DNA of 64,000 nucleotides from Nicotiana tabacum (GCF_000715075.1 NC_134096.1:67895026-67959025), one strand, 5' to 3'; shown: positions 33,697-45,124, numbered from the stretch's first letter. The notes: generated by a model not told the origin, from the sequence alone. Made by a program: numbers and translations.

Positions 33697-35230
33697 TGAC
33701 GAGCGCAAAACACACACTTAAATTATGCTCTCTTATCAAAGATAGTATAGTATAATATCGTATCCACAGGGATTGGATTTGAATAATATTCTCATAGTTT
33801 TTAGCTTGATTGCTATCCAAGAGGATTAACAATTGAGATTTATATGATTAAGAATTGAAATTAACTAAGAATCTAAAACTATTGACTAATGACTATTGAG
33901 ACAAAGAATAAGCAACTAAGGTTATCAGTGGGAGAAGATAGGGTCTTGACATGATAGGTGCAAGATAATTGTTCGGGATCTAACTCTAGATAATTCACTT
34001 CTAATGTTCGAGTGAGTCTCTCGAATTTACTCTATTATTAGTTCAAACGTTCAGCAAAAACTCCTATCTTGATTAAGTCTTAACCTCACGAGATGAACCA
34101 ATTTAAACACTGTGAAGATATGTAAGAATTCATAGTGGATTGGTATTTAGGAAAACCTCTTTCGATTATTCTCCTAACTAGGTTTAATCAATGATTCAAC
34201 TAGCATCTTTCTATTACTTAGAAGAATCTATGAACTCAGCCAACAATATAATACAAAGTATCACAAGTTATGCCTCTTTCGATTACAAGAACAAGTGAAT
34301 ATAGATGCAATAATTAAATCTTTCAAAAATGATTCAAATATATAAAAACAGAGTTATAATCCACAAACAATCATCAATACACGAAATCCATCAAAACCCC
34401 AAAGGAACTACTCCATAGACATGGAGAAGTTCTTCACAAATATAACTAAAGTATAGAAAAACATAAATTCAATCCAAACCCGGATCTTGAGTGAGGAAGG
34501 AATGATGAAATCCTTGTGCTTGTGTTCTTCCCAAGCCTCCTTAGACTCCGTAGGTCGAAATTGTGTCAGAAGTCCCAGAAATGGTGTTTTTTGGTGTATT
34601 TAAGCCGTCTCCCCATAAACCCCACACGAAACTACCCCTTTTAGCGGAAATAGGAAGTCACTCTAACATTTTTGTGCTACCGCGTCGCGCCATGCGACGT
34701 GCCTATAGAGAATTCCAGAACACTTTGAAAAATCAATTTTGACCACATTTTGCACTACCATGCCGCGCCTCGCGGCGCCCCATGCAGCGCGACTATGGAC
34801 AAAAGTAGAGAGTTGCTCGTTTTGGCCTAAAAAAGTGTGACATCATGTTATTGTGACCTTTTGCATTTGTTTGAATTGCTCAAAAGTTTGGCATGTTGGC
34901 AGACACAAAGTATCTTGCAAACTTTAATTTGCATGCCATTATTTCCTCCGCTCATGCTTTCTATTCTTATTTCTTTTACTTTTTAAATACATACTCAGTC
35001 CTCAGACCTGGACTCGATCCCGGCTTAATTGCTTGGGCTTCTACTCAGACTTCAAAGCTCCAAATAGCTGAAATTAGCTCCATAGCATCTACATAACTCG
35101 GAATCACTCCTACAAAGCATAAAACACACAATAAGTACAAAATCAATACCAATTAAAGCTCAACACAAGTAAACTACAGTGAATTAGAGTACAATAAGCA
35201 ACTAAAATATGATATTATTGTCTACCATCA
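33697..35230 (-). mobile_element. Solo LTR (TGATGG...CTCGTCA family), minus orientation
   Basis: Plus strand begins TGACGAGCGC and ends CTACCATCA; the reverse starts TGATGGTAGAC and ends GCGCTCGTCA. The flanks are CTGTT (33692-33696) and TTGTT (35231-35235), a 5-bp duplication with one mismatch. Coding sequence of the extra ORF resumes right after it. Length is 1534 bp. The LTR-retrotransposon lineage is not identified. Confidence 0.72.
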
Positions 35231-36760
35231 TTGTTGCTACCAGGGATATCATCCCAGACACAACTCAATCTTTCCCTGAGTCCTGGACTATTACACGTAA
35301 GTTCAAGGTCTGTCTTTTCTTTGGAAAAAGGTTATTTCATGACGTTACAGACCCTTCTCTTTTCTTATTTCAGCATTTCAGAGGACACCACCAAGTGTTG
35401 AAGGCTTGGACCAGTGACTTCAGAAGGTTTTGGACGTCACCATGCTTGAGACCCGCTGGTGGAAAGAAATGTCCCCAAAATACGGGTTGAAGGCCTAAAT
35501 CATTGTACGTTGACTCGTGAAACTGATCTTGTCTTCATCTCGTTTTTTTGTATAAGAAAACTGGTTAACTTCTTTTTTCGTTGAATTCAGGTTTTCCACA
35601 GGGCTCTGTTACTTTCCCCGAGGAGGATGTTTTGGATGATCCTGCAGAGACTGTGAGGTTGCTGAAGGAGGCCTTCACCCGAACATGTGCCATCGGATTC
35701 GCTTCCATTACAAGTGATTCCTCTCGGAGTCCCCGACCGGAGAGTAAGCAACCAAAAAGGTGGCACTCTTCCTCGGCCGAGAGCAAAAATGAAAAGGTGA
35801 AGAAAGTCGTGCCCGAGCCAGCCGCAACCACTATGGTAATTGGTGATGATGGAGAAGCTAGTGATGAAGGGGCTTTCCTACAAAGGAGATATCGACCTTC
35901 ATCGGCTCAACAAAATGCTCAATCTGAAGAGCTTATAACCTCAACCGAGGACGATGCCCAAGCACTCTGGGAGAGTTTGACTTAATAGAGAGTGTCAGTT
36001 CTCCCTTTCCAGTCCCGATTGCTGCTCTTGGTACTATGAGGCTGAGTACCGGGCCTCTTCCGTCTTCAGTTGGTGATCAACCTACAACCAACACTGCCTT
36101 TGTCGCAGCTACTTCTCAACCCACAATATCATCAGCTTCATCTCCTTCCACGTCGGCCATACCTTCATCACCAACAACTGCTACATCACCTCTACCAGAC
36201 ACAGACACGCGAGAGGAGGATATCTCTCCTTCCCAGTCCCCATATCATGGAAATTTGGGTCACAACTATTTGCCCCTCTCTGCAAATTCCCAGAGAAGGA
36301 GGTGTGTCTCCCTCTCGGTCTCTACCGAGTGCTATATGCTATTCCGGCCAGTGAAACTCGCTAATTAGCTGAAGTCGCTGGCTTTAAAGAAAGACAAGAA
36401 GAAAATACACTCTCTTTCGGGGGAGTGTATGATAAATTATGCCATGCACAATGCAACATCAGTATGGTACTCGTCCTTTTTACTGTCTATTTTCTCTTGA
36501 TTTGTTATGATAGGATTTCTAACTTGGATTTTTGCTTCGCATGCCAACTTCCTTGCTTCCAAGGGCCTTCACTTGATAAAGAAAAGCTTATGTCCACGTA
36601 CGGGATCAACTGTTGGCCGAGAGGGACCAAGTTGTTGCTCTCCTTCTGGTACTAGAAGCAAAAGTTGCTGAAGCCGATGAGTTGGAGGCTCGGTTGCAGC
36701 AGAGCGAGTAAGAAGTGATAGCCTCCCAGTAAATGTACAATTTCAAGAAGCCAAGGCTAA

Positions 36761-38499
36761 TGATGGATTAAATTATTCATGTTATTTCATATGTAAAAAA
36801 TAAGTTTTTAAAATAAAATATGAATAATGATATCCTATCCTCGCATATTTTCTAACAAATCTTGTAGGAAGAAGAAATTATGAAAAAGAAGGAAAGAGGC
36901 TAAAAGACAAGAGAATGAAGCAAAGCCAGAGTTGCACACATCATCTTCATATTCGTAAATGTGGAATATACATATGGGCTTATAGAAAGAGATAATTAGA
37001 GATGAAAAGGAGCATAGTTGCATATGTGGAATCTATATACGCAAGGTCACATTCGTATACATGGAACCTACATTTGCAAGTCTAACCCATGAAGTCAAGA
37101 ATGAAAGCCAAAGAGCTATAGATGCATATGTGGAATCTATATACGCAAAGGTCACATTTGCATACATGGAACCTATATTTGCAAGTCTAACTCATGAAGT
37201 CAAGAATGGAAGCAAAAGAGTCATAGATGCATGTGTGGAATCTATATTTGCGAAGGTCACATTCGGATACATGGAACCTACATTTGCAAGACTAACTCAT
37301 GAAGTCAAGAATGGAAGCAAAAGAGTCATAGATGCATGTGTGAAATCTATATTTGCAAAGGTCACATTCGCACATGGAACCTACATTTTCAAGACTAACT
37401 CATGAAGTCAAGAGTGAAGTACAAGTGCCATAGTTGCATATATGGAATCTACTACACAAAGGTCACTTCGCATACATATATTTCACATTCGCAAAAGTGG
37501 AACATGACAAAAGCTACTCATTTTTTCCTATAAGTAGCAAGCTCTCTTTGTATAAGGAGATCAATCTTTGCAAGACAAGAACTATTCTTGGTCTTCTTTC
37601 TTTGTAGTAAAAATATTTCCTTAGTCTTTTAAATATTTCTAGTCTTCTAAATATCTTTTTAGCTTTTCTTACTCCATAATGAAGTAATCTCTTTTTGTTG
37701 GAATAGTTGATGAAGCTTGATATATTTTATAATATTATCTCAGTTTTTATATATTCTTGGCTTGAAACTTTTTATTTACATTTCATACTGTGCTGAAATG
37801 ATGATTTTTAATTACTATATCATCACATCTATATATTTTATCTCTAAGTTATTCATATATTAATTTTGTAATTCTCGCGGAGCAAAATTAATATATAATA
37901 ACTGATGAATAAAATAGTAGAGTGAAAGTAATTTTTCAGTAAACTATTATTTCAAGTCAGTAATCTTGCTTACCTCAGTTTTAATTCTCACGGAGGAATT
38001 ATTGTAGGCAAGATTATTGATCCTTAGTAAAAATATTCTCACGAAGTTTTTACTTTCTTTTAGCACAATTCAAGTAAGAAAAATATTTCGGTTTAAACAT
38101 CACTAGTCTTAAATTGATTAATTAACATAACTCTCACAGAGTGTTATTAATTGGTTATTTCTTAGTGAGAAAAATATAATTATATTAGAAATAAGCAATT
38201 ATTCTTTAGAGAAATAAATGTAGAAATTGATATTTTATTATAGTAATATTATCAAGAGAATTCAATGATTCCCAACTCTTTTTAAATTATAAATCTTCCA
38301 AAAGTTATTTATTTTGTTTAAATAATTAACAAGTTTTAAACCTCACTCACTTTTTCATCAATTTGATTCTCTCAAATAGTAGTTAAAATATTACAAGTTT
38401 GTAGCATAGATTATCCAGTCTCTGTGGGACGATATCTTAAACTATATTAGAATTTAACAGAGTACGAGCAGAAAATTTCAATACACATTGGCCTCGTCA
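36761..38499 (+). mobile_element. Solo LTR (TGATGG...CTCGTCA family), plus orientation
   Basis: Begins TGATGGATTAAATTATTC and ends GGCCTCGTCA, 1739 bp. A perfect GCTAA duplication flanks it (36756-36760, 38500-38504). When it is left out, the extra ORF reads straight through. Same terminal motifs as the 33697-35230 insertion, opposite orientation. Confidence 0.8.
37021..37500 (+). repeat. 105-bp tandem repeat within solo LTR
   Basis: Units start at 37021, 37125, 37230, 37335 and 37437 (last one partial and diverged). The period of 105 bp is a multiple of three, so a repetitive 35-residue frame (37061-37405) stays open; this is not taken as a gene. Confidence 0.9.
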
Positions 38500-39183
38500 G
38501 CTAAATGGCCTGAGAACCAAAATGCTGCACTTGCTGCTGCCGAGCGCGAAGCTGCCTCCATTGAGAGATTGAATAACTTGGAGGTAGCCTTGAACTCCAA
38601 AGTTGAAGAGGCTGTTGCTGTTGAAGATAAGCGTGCCCAGATGGAGGATAAATATAAGAGGGTCATGGAACATAATAAGGTTCATATAACCACTATTTGT
38701 GATGTTGATCTAAGCCTTAAGGCCACGAGATTTGAGCGGGATGGCCTTTTGACCGAGGTTGATCGACTTAAATCAAAACTCCAACATCGAGCAGATTCAC
38801 CCACCATTGAGAAAACACATTCTATGTATAACATGAGGAGAAAAACCTTAGAAGAGGCCAAAGCGGACGTCAATGATTTTGATGCCAAAATCTCCAAGGC
38901 CCGAGAGCTGGAGTCAACCGATCGAAGGCGCCTCCCGGATCGACACAATACAACTAACTCTTCTGGTTCTGGTTTCGAGTTTTCGGGAACTGAGGAGGAA
39001 CTTGAAGAGGATAATGATGAAGGCCAAGATCCCGAGCCGACGACAAATCCGCCTACTTCTCCTGGGGACGCAAATGCTTCTCTTCCCCTGGTTCTTGGGT
39101 GCAGTAGTTTGATTTTTTTGTTTTCTTTTCCCTTTGCTGATTTATTTTCATACTTTTGTACTTGTGCCACTTGTCACATTTGA

Positions 39184-40222
39184 TATATAAAAGTGCTTTT
39201 TTTAAGCATTGCGCAAAGTTTACTTATTTGCGTCGAGTTATGCAAGACTTCGGGTGTATTTTTTTCCCGATAGCATTTGGGTTTCGTGCATAAAATCTTT
39301 CGGAACCAACTCTTTACTGTGAGGGTTTCATAAGAGAGGGCCCTCTTATGTTTATGGTGATCTTAAAGATGACGTCTTTTGTTCATTTCAGCACTAGCAT
39401 TCGAAGTACTTGATTAACTTTCAAATGATAAAATTAATTCATCGTTTGGACAAGAAACAAGATAAAAATAAAAAGACTTTATTTTTATTTTTTCTATCTT
39501 CAAAAGTACATAAACATTCATTTTGCTGAAAATGAAATTGTATTTTTATGGCTAATTTGTACAACTTGTTTCTATAGGGCTGGATGCGCATTCCCAGTCC
39601 CCATGAAATATTTTTGTTCCCAGATTTCGTAGTCCCGGTTTCTGTGGCAATCAGTTTGTCGTATTCTCATATCATTCCCCCTCCCCCTATTGTTCGAATG
39701 CGAAGAATGCGAATTGAAACACTGGAAATCTTGCTCTTTTGAGGATTTTACTACTGAATGGTTAAATAATCTTTGGTCTGATAGAAAGCTTCGTTTCCAA
39801 TTAGGAACTTTGCTACCAAGCCAAAGATTATCTAACCACCCCCCAATGGCTTGGAGGGAAGGAGAACTCGTGAACGGTCGAATAGCCTTTGGTCCGATAA
39901 CAAGCTTTGTTTCCCGTTAGAAAATTTGCTATCGAGTCAAAGACTATCTAACCATCCAGCAGTTGTTTGTCATTTCTATGTCTTGTCATTTAAAGGTCTT
40001 AATTTTGCTGATGGCGTTTCCTTCATAGTATGCTTTCCAGAAAAACCCAATTGGGATAAAACTGGATGAAGGGAAAAAAAGTGCAACACATTCTTTCAGT
40101 ATAAGCGATGATCATCAGCAATAATACATTTTTAGGCGTTTCACATTCCAGTTTCTCGGTAATTTTACTCTGTCTTGGTTTTCCAGTTCATATGATCCTT
40201 TCCCAGTGAGAGCTGAAACCCG
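39184..40222. other. Noncoding region between Tat integrase end and extra ORF
   Basis: No convincing protein. It contains a diverged direct repeat of about 116 bp (starts 39756 and 39872; GGTTAAATAATCTTTGGTC against GGTCGAATAGCCTTTGGTC). Confidence 0.6.
39756..39960 (+). repeat. Two-copy 116-bp direct repeat
   Basis: Two diverged copies, each ending CAAAGAxTATCTAACCA. Short tandem repeats between pol and 3' LTR are a recurrent trait of Tat/Ogre-like elements. Confidence 0.7.
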
Positions 40223-41060
40223 TTAGGGGCCTTCCCATATCAGGCCCAGCTTTCCTGCGTTGAGTTCTCGGGTGTTTTGAGTCACTTTTCTTAAAATGAA
40301 GTCTCCCACTTTGAAATAACGGAGATTGGTTCTTCGATTATAGTATCTTTCCATTCTTTGTTTCTGGGCCATCATCCTTATGTGTGCCAAGTCCTTGTGT
40401 TCGTCAAGTAACTCCAATTTGACCAGCAACGGTTCGTTGTTTGTTTTATCATCTGCCCAGAAGTATCTCTTAGTAGGTTCTCCTACTTCCACCGTGATCA
40501 AGGCTTCTAGTTTGTATACGAGAAAGAAAGGTATATCTCCCGTTCTTGAGTTGGTCGTTGTCCGGTATGCCCATAGCACTCCCGGTAACTTTTTAGGACA
40601 TTTGCCTTTGGCTACTTCCAATCTCTTTTTGAGGTTTAGAATAATCACCTTGTTTGTCGACTCCACTTGGTCATTTGCGCTCGGATGGTATGGTGAAGAA
40701 GTGATTCTTTTTATTTTGAAATCCTCAAGGAATTTTGTGACCTTTGCGCCTATGAATTATGGCCCATTGTCGTAGGCTATCTCCTTTGGTTTTCCGAACC
40801 TGCAGATTAAGTTCTCTCACAGGAAATCGACCATTTCACGCTCGCCGATTTTCTGATGAGGACCTGCTTCAACCCACTTAGAGAAGCAATTAGTTAAAAT
40901 CAAAAGAAATCTTACCTTACCGGGAGCCGGTGGCATCGGACCGACTATATCCACCCCCATTTCATGAATGGCCATGGGGATAATATAGAGTGTAGTAGCT
41001 CTGTCGGTTGGTGCACTAGCGGCGCATGTCGTTGACACTTGTCGCATTTCTAAACGAATG
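40223..41060 (-). pseudogene. Tat integrase (core and C-terminus), degenerate
   Basis: The minus strand holds [20 protein letters not shown] and LILTNCFSKWVEAG (core with first Asp), then after broken sequence TNKVIILNLKKRLEVAKGK, LPGVLWAYRTTTNSRTG and MERYYNRRTNLRYFKVGD, which match the C-terminal half of Tat integrases. Stops and frameshifts lie between 40667 and 40816. Confidence 0.85.
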
Positions 41061-41324
41061 ACTTAGCATCTTATTCTATCCGGGGATAGTAGTATCCTTC
41101 CCTAACTAATTTTAACATCAATGAATCTTCACCTGAATGGTTTCCATAGATTCTTTCGTGAACCTCTCTCATGATGTAATTAGCCTCAGAGGCTCTTAAA
41201 CACCGGAACAACGGGCCTTGGAATGTCTTTTTTGTATAATTGTCCTCCCCAAAAGCTGTAACGAGATATTTTGATGCAGAGTGCCTGATGATGTCGTCGG
41301 GTCTTCAGGCAGTTTGCCGTAGGG

Positions 41325-41866
41325 TTGTGCATTATTTGGGTCAACCCGAAAATCCGAACCGATCTGTGTTACTCGAATTGGTTTGGATTGGATTTTAGCT
41401 CTTTGGATATGATTTCAGATCTTTAATTTAATTATTTTGGATATAGGATCGGATAAGGTTTGGCTCAATTTACATCCAAACCGATCCGAAACCCAAATTT
41501 ATATTTTACATATAAAAATGAGGAGTGCCCTTTTAAAAATTCTAAGGTTTCTTTGTTATTTCTCTCACTGTTTTTGCCTTTTCTTTCCTTTCAATATTAA
41601 AAGTAAAAGATATGGAAATGAATGAGATTTGCTATTGAAAATGGTAGGAGATAACATATTAAAATTATTTATTTTAGCATCTTAATAAGGCGTATGATCC
41701 GAACTAAAATTCGAAATATTTATCCGATCCAAACATCAAAATTCGATCCAATCCGAGTTTAATTTGGTTCGGATTCAGATTGCAATTTGCAAAATACAAA
41801 ATCCGAAATTATGATCGGAAAGATGCTAAATTCGATCCAATCCTATCCATGAATAAGACTAGTTTG
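41325..41866. mobile_element. About 540-bp insertion in Tat RNase H-integrase linker
   Basis: The Tat coding sequence (…DYLEH.KL / KLPEDP) is split here, with AGTTTG on both sides (41319-41324 and 41868-41873 approximately). The inserted DNA starts GTAGGGTTGTGCATTATTTG and is rich in CGAACCGAT/GGATTGGAT-type direct and inverted motifs. It resembles small hAT-like nonautonomous elements, but the right terminus is too decayed to confirm inverted repeats. Confidence 0.45.
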
Positions 41867-42370
41867 ACATGCTCAAGGTAGTCGATGATTTCGTTTCTCC
41901 AGTCCCAGACCAAGTTGGTCGCATTTACTTCATAATAGCCGTCCACATCCAATACCGAATGCATGAGCTGTATGACCGTACTAGAATCTGATCCCTTCAT
42001 TTTCGTGGACGAGCCCAGATTGGCAGTGCATCTGCTTTTGCATTTTCTTCTCTCGGGATGTGGGTGATTGACCATTCCCTGAACCGTGCGAGCAGAGCTT
42101 GAACTTTCACCACATATTGTTGCATGTATTCCTCTTTGGTGTCGAAGATCTCGTATACCTGATTTACCACAAGTTGGGAATCATATTTGATTTCAATGAC
42201 CTCTGAGTCTAGTCACCGGGCCAGCTCAAGTCCTGCAACCAAAGCCTCATACTCGACTTCATTGTTAGTCAAGGGAATAATTTTTATGGCCTACCTCAAG
42301 GTTTCTCCTGAGGGCGTAATTAATACTACCCCAAGACCGGACCCTTTCATGTTGGAAATTCCGTCCATGA
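41867..42370 (-). pseudogene. Tat RNase H domain, degenerate
   Basis: Minus-strand pieces include WTLFMDGISNMKGSGLGVV, LTNNEVEYEALVAGLELAR, KYDSQLVVNQVYEIFDTKEE and YYEVNATNLVWDWRNEIIDY. This is the second RNase H typical of Tat elements followed by the pol linker. Point stops split it. The plus-strand frame 42187-42495 is its shadow. Confidence 0.85.
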
Positions 42371-43154
42371 ACAAGGTCCAAACTCCTGATGTCGTTTCCT
42401 TTCACCACCGTTGTATAGGTAGTGATGTGATCTTGAGGATCCGAAGTCCCATCATATTTTGGTACGTCTGGAATTTTGAACCACTTCGCGATTAACTGTG
42501 GTGTCGCGCTCTATTCGAACGACAACTGGGTGTATTTCTTTGAGTCTGATCCCTTCAACACTGGCGGTGCACCCAAAATCTAGTCCATTTGGGAGTTAAT
42601 TTCTCTCATAAATCGCATGAGCTTGGTTTTAAAGGGATCATTCCCGTTATTGTTACCAGATTCGATGCAGCTCCCCCGGCCACATCGAAGTGGACCTCAC
42701 CCCTCGGGGAATTGTTATCAACCTTTTCCGCTGTTTGATTTACGGGAGCATCAGGAGGAACTAGACCTCTTCCATTCACATTGCTGGAAGCACCCGACAA
42801 CGCTTGCTTCAATTCTATCATGGTCTAGTCTTGCCGTGAGAGATGACCCATGATAGCCTTTTGTTGTTCTCTCAATATCCTTACCGTTTCTGCAACGTGC
42901 TCGTCTTCGGCGTCATCAGGAGTCGCCTCGCGTACGTGTCGTGGATATTGCCCGCCATGGACTGGTATGGCTACGTCTTCCTCGTTGCGGGTGTCACTGA
43001 TCGAATCTTCGTGTCGTGGCGAATTTTCTTATGCCTCAATGTTGTGTGCGATGTTGACATCGTTATTTGCCATCTTTTACGATATTTTGCAAAGAAATAA
43101 AGAATCAAATATATTAGTATTATATGCAAGGATCAACTCAATTACGCAATTGTC
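42371..43154 (-). pseudogene. Tat gag N-terminal remnant joined to RNase H by a deletion
   Basis: Minus-strand pieces (MIELKQALSGASSN; a segment like KYDGTSDPQDH near 42450) belong to gag. They are followed directly by RNase H, so the rest of gag, protease and RT (several kb in relatives) is missing. Confidence 0.65.
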
Positions 43155-43178
43155 TAAGCCCCACGGTGGGAGCCAAAC
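43155..43178 (-). other. Primer binding site region of the Tat element
   Basis: Minus strand reads GTTTGGCTCCCACCGTGGGG immediately after the 5' LTR, matching the TTTGGCGCCCACCGTGGGG leader of Tat-like elements. The tRNA used was not determined. Confidence 0.65.
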
Positions 43179-43768
43179 TGTTAACCCGTAAAATGATACA
43201 GTTTAATTTATAACATGGTTTCTTGACTAGCGAATCGATTTGATCCCAAAATGGTAAATAAATTAAATAAAATACAAGATTTAACATTGAAATCGAGATA
43301 AGACATCAAACAGCTTGGTTTTGGGAGTAGGACTTCTGAATACATCAATAAGAATATTGATAGACAGAAAATAAATTATTATTGAGCTTAGAATAATGTG
43401 TAACATAAGTTTGTCAGAATTTTCGTGTCTTCAAATGGCTGTTGAAGTCACTATTTATAGCTACACCTAAGAAATATGGTCCTAGGATCAAGCCCATCTT
43501 AAATGATAATTATGGGGCCATTGATGAATATATAACGACAAACTATGAATGCCTAACTACCGAGGAATATTGTTCATTGAATGCCATTGGGTGGCAAATC
43601 TTTGTTTTGTCCTCGTTAATAATGTTCCCTTCGGGGTCTGTCTGGTGCCAACTGAAGTTGTTGTCCTCGGTTTTGACTTCCACTTACTTCGCCCTCCGTC
43701 TGTCTCCGATTCCACATGTAGCTCTTTTATTCGAATGTTTAGTATAAACTGATTTTTACCATATATAT
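43179..43768 (-). mobile_element. 5' LTR of the Tat element
   Basis: Pairs with 32111-32726. Its inner edge is fixed by the PBS at 43178; its outer edge (about 43767) is uncertain because the terminal TG is not conserved. Confidence 0.75.
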
Positions 43769-43773
43769 ACTTG

Positions 43774-44587
43774 TGTTATTTAAATTTGAAAGGACGACCG
43801 ACCCTTACCCTATTATTAAAGTCTAAAATATGCAATCACAATTCACAAGTTGCGAAGTTTTGACTCTTCCCAACACTGAAATCATAAATATCATGCTGGT
43901 AATATTTTCCTTCAATATTCAGCACTTTCATTGTTCAAACAACACGATTTTCTCAATTTGGTTGTGTCAATTTCATTACTATAAATGATTATGAAACTAT
44001 TAAAGAACGACCCCAAAGCATATCAAGAGTAACTAATACACATTCAATCTTTTTATACATTTTAAAGCCAACTTGTGCATTAAATTAGACTTGATTAATA
44101 GCTCTTGTGCGATTATTTTGGTATTTTAATGCTCGCATACGGAGTATATATAGTACTTTTGTGTTTATCGGAAATTCAGATATCCATTGGCTTCAATGGT
44201 CGGAACTCATATCGAATATCCAAGCAGTGATAGTGTGATACTACTATTAAGACTAACGAACATTTGTAGTCGGTAAAAAGCCTAGAATATCAATATAGTA
44301 TTATTTTTACGAATCGATAAATGGAGAATGTCATTATCATTAATCAATCATAAATTTGGAGAGAAGGTAGTGTCGAACAATATCAGAGTGGATTGTTCGC
44401 ATTCGCACACGCTTTTAGGTTTTGTTTATCTTATTATATTTGGATCACTTTTCAAAAATTAGCTTAGCTGGACAGGATAAGCTTGTCAAGATTCTCGAAG
44501 TTGGGTCCTCAGTCATTGTCAAATTAAACAAATGATAGCTTTTGAACGGTTATAAATATATCTGACATCAAAACTTCAAACAAATAT
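43774..44587. other. Intergenic DNA, no feature seen
   Basis: No coding frame, repeat or TE signature was recognised between the Tat element and the tRNA gene. Confidence 0.5.
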
Positions 44588-44669
44588 GTCGATATGTCCG
44601 AGTGGTTAAGGAGACAGACTTGAAATCTGTTGGGCTTCGCCCGCGCAGGTTCGAACCCTGCTGTCGACG
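44588..44669 (+). tRNA. trnS-UGA: tRNA-Ser(UGA)
   Basis: An 82-nt class II tRNA. The acceptor stem GTCGATA pairs with TGTCGAC (one G-T pair) and the discriminator is G. The D arm is TCCGAGTGGTTAAGGA. The anticodon stem ACAGA/TCTGT holds loop CTTGAAA with anticodon TGA (44621-44623). A long variable arm (TGGGCTTCGCCCG) and T arm GCAGGTTCGAACCCTGC follow. There is no intron and CCA is not encoded. Box A and box B are intact, and a T-run (44670 on) can end pol III transcription. The nuclear type is inferred from context. It appears functional. Confidence 0.95.
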
Positions 44670-44826
44670 TTTTTTCTTTTTCCCTTTTTCTTTTTTCTTT
44701 TTTCTTTTTTCTTTTTTCTTTTTTCTTTTTTCTTTTTTCTTTTTTCTTTTTTCTCTTTTTTCTTTTTTCTTTTTTCTTCTTTCTTCTTTTTTCTTTTTTC
44801 TTTTTCCTTTTTTCTTTTCCCTTTTT
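44670..44826 (+). repeat. (CTTTTTT)n polypyrimidine microsatellite and pol III terminator
   Basis: About 20 imperfect TTTTTTC units begin at the first base after the tRNA. The first T-run is the likely tRNA terminator. Lys- or Phe-rich frames on both strands here are artefacts. Confidence 0.9.
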
Positions 44827-45124
44827 CGTATTGGCATGAGCCCTGCATAAAATTCGAAGTCATACGCTAACTCAGAGGAGGGATTATGGTTATGACTTAT
44901 AAGTGGAACTAGTAAAAAAAATTTTGTGACGGTGGTGTCAATCAATTTGTGCGTACCTCGATTATTCGTTCAAATACCTACTACTTACCATCAATATAGT
45001 TAGTTAGTTACCGGGTTAATTTGTCCGCAGACATAGGCGAATGAGAAAAAATAACCTAGTATTTGTTTACCTCCGCTAAAATTTAAACATAAGACCTCAT
45101 TGTTCTTCACCAATTTCATTGAAC
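44827..45124. other. Intergenic DNA, no feature seen
   Basis: No gene or clear repeat apart from short TAGT runs near 45000. Confidence 0.45.

Larger units (their letters stand above)
33091..39111 (+). pseudogene. Opposite-strand extra ORF (aORF) of the Tat element, interrupted
   Basis: On the plus strand, opposite to pol, an ATG at 33091 (MASSSNNLGSL) opens decayed coding sequence. Three blocks remain: 33091-33696 (PYSIPTVKEDCDC; FMYAYIYPFTL; IDPVILELCHKY), 35231-36760 (DIIPDTTQSFPESWTITRKF; later a Ser/Pro-rich acidic region), and 38500-39111. The last is Glu/Ala/Lys-rich and probably coiled coil (AALAAAEREAASIERLNN), with an acidic tail. Blocks 1-2 and 2-3 are separated by solo LTRs, and across each the frame can be followed. 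Short frameshifts and stops are present in the first block. Its function is unknown; a relation to plant-mobile-domain or transposase-like proteins is inferred. Confidence 0.7.
32111..43768 (-). mobile_element. Tat-lineage Ty3/gypsy element with internal deletion and opposite-strand ORF
   Basis: Two similar LTRs (32111-about 32726 and 43179-43768) bound the element. The minus strand carries the 5' LTR, PBS, gag start, RNase H and integrase; protease and RT are deleted. Between integrase and 3' LTR the opposite strand carries a large extra ORF, as known for Tat-lineage elements. ACTTG at 32106-32110 and 43769-43773 is a candidate 5-bp target duplication, though the LTR ends are not clean TG/CA. 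Three later insertions lie inside it. Confidence 0.82.

Noticed and set aside
37061..37405. 35-residue repeat protein
   Set aside because: It lies inside a solo LTR and stays open only because the DNA period is 105 bp.
42187..42495. Plus-strand frame
   Set aside because: Shadow of the minus-strand Tat RNase H.
44568..44945. Lys- and Phe-rich frames on both strands
   Set aside because: They are translations of the (CTTTTTT)n tract next to the tRNA.
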